A stretch of 64,000 nt of DNA, from positions 52,678 to 116,677 of the forward strand of contig NW_020170542.1 of the NCBI RefSeq assembly GCF_000524195.1, written 5' to 3'. The notes under the pieces were generated by a model. It made no database searches. It saw nothing but the letters and a program-made list of their open reading frames with translations, and was not told where the DNA came from. This document shows, in pieces, positions 48,301 through 60,300 of this stretch. The first letter of the stretch is position 1. Each line of letters starts with the position of its first letter. Source of the DNA: Echinococcus granulosus. Lineage: Eukaryota; Platyhelminthes; Cestoda; Cyclophyllidea; Taeniidae. Made by a program: the position numbers and the translations under genes.

Positions 48301-51300
48301 TTACCTATTGTTATCTCGTAATCTCCAGAATCAAGGAGGACAGTGGAATCAAGATACAGCTGAGCCATGAGTTCGCCATCATAGCGTTTGCCCAAAGGGT
48401 TTGGCTCAAGTAGACGTTGAACTCGTTTGCCAGAACGAACTGGCTGACCATTAAGGGTCCATAGAACAGAAGGCACCTCTGGTGGAATACCAGTGACAGT
48501 GAGACATAAGGGTTCACCAGATGGAATGGGTATCTTTTCATGTCCCAGACGTTTATTTGCATTGGCTTCAATGCAGCGGAGTTCCACGGTTTCAATCGGT
48601 TTAGTTTCAATCTTCTCTACCACACGCGCGGCCTCTTCCAACTTTTCTACATCCTCATCTGAAGCCTTTTTCTTTTTAAACTTCCTTTTCACCTCCTCGC
48701 CCTCACCTTCACGAGATTTCGACTTCTTCTTTCTCTTTTCTTTCCTTTCCTTAATATCTGCCTCCGCTGCCTTTCCTACCAGATTGTAGGCTTGATTGTC
48801 CTTAGGTTTCTCTTCGTCCTCTATTATCGTCATTTCTTCCGTTACAGCTATAGGTTCCGGTTTGATTTGCTCCTCTTCCCTCAATTCATTTGAGACAGAA
48901 ATTTCAGAAGATGCTTCTGTGATCTCTCCAGAGATCGCTGGGGGGTTGTCCGACACTTTTACAATTATTGTAGCGTAAGTAGTTTCTTGAGACTTAAAGC
49001 CGCGCTTGACTCTGGGTTCGCCCATTAACACATACGTCGCTGTATCTTCGACCGTAGCAGGCTCTTTTTTAGTCAGTTCAATGTCTGTGGACCTTGGTGG
49101 TTTCGGTTTTGATTTGGAAGTATATATGGCCTTTCTAGGAGTGATTCCATCCACATCTAAGAAGGGTTTTCCATCTTTCGTCCACCAAAATTTCTCTGTT
49201 TTGAATTGACGAGCGTCTAGAGAAACTGAAGTCGATAGCTGTAGCTTGGCACCAGTTATCAAAGAAACAACATTTCCTGTCAAGATTGCAGGCTCTGCTG
49301 GAAGCGATCCTTTCCTTACTTCTTGAATGGGTTTGACTTCTTCCTCTTGCAAAGTCTCTGACGATCTTGGCTCAGCTCCACCATCAATGGATTTCCTCTT
49401 CTTTTTGGGCTTCTCCTCACCACTTTCGCCTTTACTCATTTTCTTCTTCCGTTTAGCCTCGTCAACTTCCTGTTCTTCTGGAAGCTTTTCAGCCTCCGGA
49501 ACCTCCTTTGTTGGTTCATCCTTCTTTCCTTCCACACCAGCTGATGCGGCTGCAGGCTCATTTTCTACCTCATCAACATCAGCTTTCGGTTTTTCTCCCA
49601 CAGATACAACAATCGTAGCATAGGTCGTTTCTTGTGGCTTGAAACCGCGCTTAATCCTCGGTTCGCCCATCAGCGCATAGGTCGCTGTATCCTCGGCAGA
49701 AACCGGATCTTTCTTGATCAGTTCCACAACAGCAGACCCTGGAGACTTTGTGGAAGATTTGGAGGTGAATTTTGCGCTATGTGGCGCAACTCCATCCACA
49801 TCGACTAGTGGTTTTCCATTTTTTGTCCACCACAATCTATCGCTCTTTATTTGATGAGCATTAAGTGGGATTTCCGTGTTGAGATGGAATTTATCGCCTT
49901 CTATGAGTTNNNNNNNNNNNNNNNNNNNNNNNNNNNNNNNNNNNNNNNNNNNNNNNNNNNNNNNNNNNNNNNNNNNNNNNNNNNNNNNNNNNNNNNNNNN
50001 NNNNNNNNNGAACAACACCACCTGGTTTTGTAATCGTTTCTTCAACAAAATACTCTCCCTTGTCAGCTTCTTCAGCCCTTAGAGACGGCTTCGGCTTCTG
50101 GTCTTTAATTTCAGTTTTCTCTTTATCCATGGGAAGTTCTGTCTTTTCATTAAGGGCTTCCTCGCCCTTTTCTAAAATACCTACTTCTTTTTGTGCTTCT
50201 TCTTCCCTCGCCTTTTCTACGCTTAGAACAAAGTTTGCTTTCACTTTCCCGTCCACCCAAAGAGTGTATTCTCCAGAATCGGAACTGGAAAATGTCGACT
50301 TGATTAATTCTACACTCGATGATCTTCTCTCAGTCTCAAATACATTACTGGGAAGCTTTCTTCCGTTCATCGTCCACCAAACACTCGAGGTTTTGCCAAC
50401 TGCTTCAGGTGCTATTATTTTGAATGGTTCGCCTTCCGTTCCGTTCACTTTAGTCGGTTTCATGTACTCTTGGATAAATGGTTTTATGGCCGTAGGAGCT
50501 TCATCCAAAGTCTTCGGCACTACTGAGCTAGCGATACTCTCCTCCATCCTTGTAGCGTCTGCACTTTCCGTCAAGGAAGCATTCCTCAAAGAAGGTTCAT
50601 GATCAATGCCGATAATGCTCATCTTTGCCACACGGTAGAGCTTCTTGTGTTCACTGGCCTCCGATATCACAGAGTTCAATGTTTCTTCTGTCTCATCTTT
50701 ATTCCTCTGATTCTCAGGTAACAAATCCATTTCAACTTCGTGAAAGGCAGGAGAGCTCTCTTCATTTTCATTTGGGACTGTTAATTTTGAGATCTCTGCA
50801 GTTTTCAAGCGCAACTTACTGACTTTGTTCGTTGGATCTACACCGTCTTCTGATTCGTGGACCACCACAGCGAATGGAAAAATCGCTTGCATTCCAGACG
50901 GCCAAGTGAGGGTGCATTCATAACATCCTTCATGGAGCTTTTTAGATACTTTAGGGACAAGAAGGTATGCGGTGTTACCCTCAATACGAGGGTAAGCACT
51001 CATATTCTCCGCATCAATCGAAACCCCATTGAAAGTCCATTCAGCTGTGTAGGCGTCATTGTCAGAAGTAGAAGTCTCAATGTTTAGTTCCATTTCACCA
51101 CCCTCTGAAGAATTAATGTTTTGCAGCTCTGAGCGGTGAACATACGGTTTTTTCGCTTTGATTGATTGAGTTATCACAACCTGGTTGATTTCTAAAATTG
51201 TTAAGTTACAATTTGGTTTGCTGCAGCCTACCTGGCGCTTTGTCTTCTAGTTCAGGAATCTGTTCCATGAAGGGGTTACTGACACCATCCAGCGTGTTGA

Positions 51301-54300
51301 CGGAATCTGTAAAGGAATATGGGAGCCAATGAAGGTAGGCTTTACAAAGTTGGGCAGCACTGCAACGGGCACGTAATATGGTAGAGAGGCAAGGCGGGTT
51401 ACACTGGTGGAAAAGGAGCGGTTAGTAGGCTCTATCCTACCCTTCTCGATTAAAGCGTCGGCTAAAGAAGGGGAAGACGGGAGAATACAAAGAGGAGAGA
51501 GCGTGGCTGTTGGTGTGACCACACGTACCAATACTTAAAATGCTGTCCGGACGCTGCTTCGTCGTACCTTGCTTGGCCAGTTGCATAACTGATCCCTCGG
51601 CCGTGTAGTAGGTTAGGGATGATTCATCATCCACTGACGATCAGTGATTGGAGGGCCAAGGAAAGAAGAAACAAAACAATGGCTTTAGGCTCATCGGTTT
51701 TTCAAAGTAGAGGCTTTACAGCTTATTTTAGGTGACATTACATTGAATAAAAAATTGCTTTATTGAAAAATTTACGACAAACTTAGTTGATGAAAAACTA
51801 GTAGAAAATGAGCACATTAGAGCTATTTGTTATCCCTTAGAACTCCATAATGCGGAGTAAAGTCCATTTTTTTGCTAACAAGACCGCTGAAGGAACTACT
51901 ATTACAGGACGGACGTTCTTCAATTAACTGCGCTAGTCGTATTATTATATTTTATTCACCCCTCTTGAGGGTCTAGCTACTTAAGCATCGTCATCACTGT
52001 TTGTTCCATGACTATCGGCTGAGTGTCGGGAAAAATTGTGTAAACACCACTACCTCAGTCATTTAGCTGCCTTTCTGGGACATATATTACAAACATTATA
52101 GATTTTGATTACACAAGAGGACCCAGAGCTTATCTTCATCTCCCTTATAGTCTCTACAACTGCTGTTCTATTTTAGTGAATATGTTTCTCTTTCGTTCCC
52201 CCTTGATTGGGACTGTAGCCGCCTGGACGTTTGACCACCCTGCATTCAACACATTAATGCATCTACTTTGGACAAATTAGAGAAAGTTGCATTCCATTAA
52301 GCCTATAAGATAAAAAAATTTACATTTCAGTGTTAGATACATAAAATTTTTGAGGGTATACTTAGTTCGGGATTTTAAGTCTTATACTGGCCTGTAAAGA
52401 CGTCATAAACTATTACTCCACCTAACTTCGTCATTTCCAACAAATTAATTGCTATTACAAATATTTTCCTAAACATTCCCCGCACTTCTTGCTACGTTGA
52501 TCGGTGACAGAATAATTGTGATTCACCAGGTGTACAAACTCTAGATCGTAGTCAGGATAATCGTCCCCTTTTTAACAGAGACAATTTAAAGATAAAAAAG
52601 ATCCAAATGCAGAAGACCTTTTTGTAATTTACCATGCTTGCGAACCAGTTCCGGCATTTATGCCAGTGTCATTTTAGCATTTATTTTCCGAAAAGAGGTA
52701 CCACCTATGTTTGGCGTTTGCCGCGAAGGATGATTAAAGAAATTCCTAAAGATTGCCTTAATTGCTATCTTATAATGCCAATGAATGTCGATATGTATGC
52801 ATATAAATATATAAAATATTCACAATATAATTATCATTTATTGTGCAAACAAAGGCTGTGGGCGCATCTAAGTGCTAGGAATGGAGTGTTAAAAGACATA
52901 AAACAAATTCTATTTTATTCATTTTCCAGTTTTAAACGACCAATGACAAATATTAAATCTTCGCGCGTGTTGTCTGAATCGTGGTCCCATAAATCCTACA
53001 AAACTGTCAAGAAATTACAACAGTTTTCACATTCTTTAAGTACTTATACCATAGAACACACCAGGGATTTTCACTTCACATTAGGAATTCGTACTTTCCA
53101 TTGCAGCGGGATTCGTAATTGACCAAAACGGACTTTGCAATCATGAGCAATCCTAAGTGTGACATCCCACAGCACATGTTATACGTCAGTGTCCATTTTG
53201 TTTCATGTGCTACAATAATTTTCGGTCATAAAAATAGGCCTGTTACTATAGTTTCACCTCACCTCTTAAGCCATAAAATAATGCTGCTAAGATGATAATT
53301 GGAAAAGACTACATTTTTAGTCTGAGAATTTTATTAACACTCAGGAGAGCATGTACCACCTCACCTCTGGACTGTGGGAGAGCAGCGTCTGAATCGTAGG
53401 TCTTCGATTTTAGCATCTCATCAGCATCATAGAAAGAGTCCGTAATTCCATCTGTTGCCTCTGTGATGGTGTCGTCCACCAAATTAGTCCTAGTTTGATT
53501 GGCTTCCGCAGAAGCCTCTTCATGAGCTCGCAACAATGCAACGTCCACGAGATAATCAACTATGTCTGAAATAGGATCCACATCCATCGAAATGCATAAA
53601 AAAGCGACCAATCGAAAAAAAATCTTTCGTAGAGAGTGGACTGATGTGGTCAATAATCAGGACAAGTTTAGGCTGATGATGCTGATGGGGGAGGTGAAGT
53701 AGGAGTTCCCTTGCCAAAATTCAAATAAAGTCTCCTAGACTTCTGTCGTAGGTCTGCCTTCACCCACTACTGACCCTAGAACACAGTTGCATTTCACACG
53801 TGCGTGCGTGCGTGCGTGGATGTGCGCTCTGGGCACGCATGAATACCGCTCATCGATCGAAGGCCCGTGCTTGCACTTACGCACGTGCGTGAATGGTCGA
53901 TGTAAAGGTGGGCCAATGGGAGAATAGTTGCTGACGTCCAAACAACCTCCCTCTACATTCACGCAGACGGAGGCGAAATAAGTACGTGCCCCTGTGATCC
54001 CGTTTTAGGGGGTATTAAACAGACACAACCACTAGTGCTCCTTAATCTACGAATGTTTGCAGAATAATTTTGATGTTGGAGCAGTGAAATCTGTATCAGT
54101 GTTCTGTAAATCCTTGATTCATTTAGCACTAGGAGAAATCGGTAAGTGACTGACTTTGATCGGTTGTAGACGGAACTGAGCTTGAAACCACTCTTCATTG
54201 CATTTTAGCTACCTACAAACAGTATAACTAATGCCTAAAACCAACTTAATATGGAGAAAGAAGTGGTAGACCTTTCTTAAAGATCGATTGATATCGGGTA

Positions 54301-57300
54301 TAAAACCGTACCGTAATTCTTTAAGGTTCGTTGAATATCCTGCAGCCATGCTTGTCGACTGATTATGTCAGGGGTAGAGATGGTATAAATAACCTTGACA
54401 GGATCTTTGGGATTAGAAACGTCCCAAATCTCAAAATCTTCGGTGTGGATTCCCTCACCCTCAGGTCGCAGTCGAATAGATTGTAACTATGGGAAGAAAA
54501 AAGCAACATAAAATACACGCGCGATTGTTTCCTACTTGTTGTTTGCCTTAATGACAATAAAGCGTAAAATGTGGTTGTAAGTGTCAAATAATCATAGTCA
54601 CGTCCAGATTAAATGAACATTCAACGGAAGGTAAAGTGCTTTCATCCAGAAAGTAATCTGGCGACATAACCAAAGCTCCTACTCAACCACGCATCTTATT
54701 TTCGCCTTACAACCCTTCCAATCTCCTGGCCGACTTTTAAACAATCGCGTGTGATCTCAAAAATAAGCGCCAAATTAATTACAGTCGAGATATCACAATT
54801 CATAAAAAGAAAGGACGTGTTTTGTTTCATCCGATTACAGAAAACCAACCAGTTAGAACGCTGGCATTCGTCCTTACAAATCATCAAGTTCGCCCAGTGG
54901 ATGTCCCGAGCGGTGGCCACAGGCCCGCTCCTGCGCTCAAGCCAACTGGCACTCGGAAGGGCAACAATCACTGGGTTCAAACAGTTAACATTAGGCTAAA
55001 ACAAAGAGTTGTTTCCCACTGGATGTCACGACCTTGTCTACTATTAATATTTTATTAATGGAAGAATAGATTCGAAGGTCTCAGCGCGAAATCCCCATTT
55101 GTTATTAATTCTCCAGAGATTTTGGCTTCTTTTTGGCATCTCTTGTTTAAACTGCATCACCAGACTAGAAGTTTTAAAGAAAAAAATGTAGAGGACCCTC
55201 ACTGGTTTTTGCCCAAAGTTGTATTTCTCAAGTGCCAAAACAATTTCTTTTGATATTGAAGTAATCTCACTCAATGAACCTATAGCCTGCTCGGAATTAC
55301 CAAGATCACTGAATGATTCAGAGCTAATCCTTTGTGTGCAGACGAGCAAACATTATATGATAGTTTTTAAAATCCAAGATTTCACGTAGAATCAGATAAT
55401 AGTAAAAGTATTTGGAAGTATATTCTACCGGCAACCTAATTACCTATATGCAATTATGCGTTGTGTACTACGTCGAATTTAAACAAAATAAAGTTAGCTT
55501 ATTTAATCACTTTAACTAAATTACTTAACTGCTCAAGTTACTAGATTGCCTACTTTATTACTTTTGTTATATTACGTTGTAACTAAATTATGGTGGAAAG
55601 AGATTAAGGTGAAAATTTTTAACGTGAGGTTTTCATACGAAGCAGTGGTATATTTTATCTCCAGTATTTAGGAGTCTGTCACTTTACCCACTAAAAGGAC
55701 GAAAATTTGCACAGCAACTTTGTAGAGGAAAGAAAGAATAACTTTGATTAAAATACTTTTTACTAAAAATAGACAATTTCTAACTTCAATCAGTTGGAAA
55801 TCTCCACCTATGTAAATTGTGTAACTTCTAATCACAAAAGAATCCTAGAGGAGTAGTCGAACCACCTATTGTGTCACATTCACTGCCAAGGTATCAGAGG
55901 GGAATCCTCCATATTTTTGAGGTGGTCCATTGCCACCAACTATTTCGACACAGTTAACCACATCCAACTGACTGAGAAATGCAGCTATATTTTTACTAAG
56001 AATATTCTAACCTATTTTAGTTTTCGACTTGAGCAACTTGTTTTCAGCGGGACTTGATGCAATCACTTATCATAAAGTGATAAAGGACGCACATCACATA
56101 ATTGTCATACAAGGTACGACTGGGAAAATTGGCGAACAACAATGTGCCTCTGACAGCGAAAAGGTTACCCGAAGGTCATATTATTGCAGTTACTATTAAG
56201 AAACACTCAGCTTGCACGGGTGCATGCAAATAATCTTCTGTGTCTATATGCAACCAAGGTACCCTCCCATTGTGCATTATTTAAGCATGGAAAAGGCGAG
56301 CCTTTTATTTTTTTGCATGAGACACCGGAGGATCAACTCCGTTCGACCATTCACCATGTTGAATTTGATTTACAGGCAAATTCCTTCCACTTCCACTAAA
56401 ACAACTAATCTTAAATTCCACATTTTTTCAGTGGATTTATGGGTGACCCGATTTCAAAACAACAGAAAAACCAATGATAAATTTTTAAAAATAATTTTGG
56501 TCAGAAATTCCAAAGTCGAAAAACCTCGGCTGCGCTTTCAAAAATAATTAAGATTATGACCTCCCGAACCCATGAAGTAGGCGGTATTTCGTCTTCACAA
56601 AATCCCGTCTAATCACATTTGCTGAAGAAAAGAAAACATGGCGTTACTTACCGGCAAATTCCATGCGATTTCGTATTTCTTCTCAGCACTTGGTGAGCCT
56701 TTTATAAAGAGGAGTTTATCCTGATTCAGCACTAAGAATCCCTCCTGATTATTTGTGGGAACTCTTCCCTCCCCTTTGCGTTGAGTAACTTCTACCAACG
56801 TCTAGAGAGGGAAATACAAAGTCATGATTGGTGTTACAAAATACGTTGTTGATTATAAAGTCTGTCAGATGGGATGGAATCGCACTCAAGTTAACTGCAA
56901 AAAAAAATTTTAGTTTTACGGGGCACGAAATCTACATTTCCCACTCAAGAAAATTGGTCGCATCTGCCCAAAAATCGTTGCAATTTAGTAAATCCTCCTG
57001 CAGGAATGAGGACGATCCCCTAATACACGAGAATTTTTACTGAAAGATGGCGCCGCCCACAGATGGGCAAAATCATTTTCAATAAACTATGAATACTAGC
57101 ACAAAATATCGCCTTGGTCGCTTGGCAGTTGGTAGGGTGATGACAACTGGCAATATTATTTCACGTACGGATAGTTTATGTGCAGTACACGTAAGATGCC
57201 CACAAAGCATTTCAGTCCCCAGGTTTAGCATAAAGTTATATTACTGTCTTGTGGTCATTAAAAACCAAATCCCTCCTGTTTTAAAGGACAGTATTTGCTT

Positions 57301-60300
57301 ATACAGTGTGATTATTGCATAATCTTATGAGGTGATAGGGTATTTCATTTGACCAAATGAAATCCCATTCATTTAAAATTAATTCACCAAATTAAATTCA
57401 GTTTAATTAAACAGGGAAAAGGGAAAGAAATTCTACTTTGGTTAATAAATAATACCTACAATGACAAACACTCGCTCACAAATTAAAAAAGTTGTTCTAC
57501 TAATCAGAATGGTACGAAAAAGTGACTTATTTGCTTTAGCCCACGTATCTGCAGAGGTGCTGAGGGGTATACTACTAACCATTCTGGTGATAGGCCTTGG
57601 AAGCTGAGTGGCATCGATATATGCATTAGCCGAGGGGAGAATTCCAAGCGACCCATCTGCTGGCATATTAGCTACAGATGGCCACAGCCTCAACGCTTCC
57701 ATCGTTCGTCTTTGAAGCCTTCTCACCGCAGTTATGGCTTCTTCAAGACCTCGGGTATCTTGCTCATTCCTGCTAGTGTATCGCGCAAGGCAACTAAGCA
57801 AATGCTCGTATGCTAAGAGATGTGTCCTTGGTGCAAAGAGATACTCTAAAAGGTGTTGAGCATCGATTCTACTCTCCTCTTCATCGTTCTCCGGTGTCAA
57901 ACCGAAGAGATTGTTTAGTTTTGGGTCAGTAAGGATTGTTTTGAACGACTCCATCCAGCGATTTAGGTGATACAGGTAGCCCGAATATTGTGCCCATTCT
58001 GACTCCTGAATTAAAATAAACACTTATGCTAATCAGCTTAAGTATGCCTTGAATTTTTAATGTAGAAGGGTTAACCAACATTTTGAAGGAAACAGGTTGA
58101 GGCATTGGGCGGATCCATCACACAAGCCTGTAGTTTGCCCCGAGTGCTAAAAGGGAAAGAAAGTAAATCAAAAAATGTTAAATAAAAGAGGTAAAGTCTC
58201 TATAGGCTCATAACCTTTCAGAGAGGCTAACAATTCTGTCGAGATGGGAGAGCATCCCTTTTGTAGCTGCGATCATCTCCTTCGGTAGAGGAACTTTCTT
58301 ATCATCTTTGAATTGAGTGCCGTCAAGTCGTTCGAGGATATTTCGTAGCGTCTTAATGCGCAACTGGTAACCCTCCTCCTCCTCGGCCAAATCTGTTATT
58401 GCATGCCTAAAATCAAGGAAATATGGAGTCTTCTACTTAAATAAATAGCAGTAATAAGTCTAACGAAAAGCAGTGCTAAATTTGCAGATAAAGTTGTAGG
58501 TACCGATGGTTTTAAACCTTACCTAAGACCTCATAAAGTAAAAATTTAAAGGATTAACTAGAAAATGAAAGCAACCTTCACTTCAAATGCTATACGTGAA
58601 CACAAAAGTGGGATTCATAGAGCAACCCTTGGTTTCCTTTATGATTGTCAATAGCAGAACTAATTATTAGTACCTGAGAGCCATTTGTTCTGTGTGGTCT
58701 TTCACACAACGGAACTTAGAAGTAGAGAGAGTAGATGGCAAGGTAAGGGGACAGAGAGTTCTTAGCCGTATAGGTTCTAAGAGTTGCTACTTAGCAAGTC
58801 TTTTTTTCAATGCGATAGGTGTAGTGCTCTAACCTTTGTTTTAAGGTATGTTTAACCTAACAGGCTCCTCAGTCTCCCTAATTAATACTTCTGTCTGGAA
58901 ACATGGCCTACTAGTCCTCCTAAATATTAATAAATAGTTGTATTCTGTACTAATATGACTTAGTGGTGGTAGCAATAAAAGAGCCCGGATCTGATTTAAA
59001 AGGAGGGAGATATCTAGTACACGTAGATGGATATGCAAAGGCTCACCAAAGGGAGGCTTAAAGCAGCAAAGGGGTTTCGTGTACTGCTCCATGACGTCTA
59101 ATGTTTACAAATAAGAAAATTATTTTATGAAGTGTAGAATAAAATATTTTTAGTACAGAAGTGGCTGCATGTTCTGGCAAACTTTTTTTGGCATTCGCTA
59201 GATTTTATTCATAACTTCCAAAAAATTGAGCGGAAACTGTTTGACTGAATGAGATATGGAAATGGTCAAATGGGTGATGAATTATGAGTTACTTGTCTGA
59301 ATAATATTTCATGCAAACCTGTTAGAGTTAAGTAGTAATCACGAACAAATCAGTGATGATTTCCCATTAAAAAATAGCATACACCCGGAAGCTTTTTGGG
59401 ATCTTTTGTTCTTTGCGGCAATCGTATTTCTGTCCATTGTTTTTTCTCAGCTATTCGTAAATCTTAAAGGACGTTCACTGTTGTAAAAGGTTTTGTCTCT
59501 TGGCATAAACAATCGAATCCTAGGCAGTACCATTTCTCTCCCAACCCTCAACTGTCTATTTCGCATGCGATTTTTTGATTGTCATTTAGCAAGAAAAGAT
59601 TATGCTCATTACCTGGAAAAGTGTAAATGACACAACATTGTCACCTTTTAACTCGTCCTAACCAAATAAGGGTACGGGGTGCTGCATTGTGGCACAAGAA
59701 AAAGAATGGAAATATCTTCCCCACAACCGAATTTGCTATGCTTTTTCTTAAGAGGTCAATATGAGGTCTTGCTTTGCGTGAATAGAATAAGATTTTCTCT
59801 TATCCACTTTGCCAGCACTGCTTAGCCCCTAGAAATATGCTTTCCTTGCACATCATCCGCTTCTGCCTCATTGAATAGGCAAACCTCAGTCACTGTTCTT
59901 TACTTTCATCAGTTAACTCCAATCCAGCAAATATTTGGGCCTACAATTCACCACTCACACGCACGCATTCCCATACACACGCAGTGAGTAGATTGTTCGC
60001 AGATAACCAAACACACGTTACCTCGTTGAACGCTGGAACAGAACGCAAGGTGAAGAATGCAAATCCATTTTTCTTTACTGATCAAATAGCATGCGAACGG
60101 CTGCAAATGCATGGCGTGTTTCTCAATCGCCATCTATATTTATATGTGAATGCTGCATATTTTCCTGACTTCTGTGACTTCTTTACGTGACTCTTAACGA
60201 TTATGGCTAAAACGTTTTATCATCGAAACCAGACTAAGGTGGGCTATTGTTAATCACATCTCCGTGGTTTCGTCATCCACTTTATGGGATTAGGATTTAA

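Noticed and set aside
48493..50602. Several plus-strand frames rich in Ser and Phe
   Set aside because: Antisense shadows of the Lys/Glu-rich linkers and Ig repeats (AAG/GAG codons read as CTT/CTC on the other strand).
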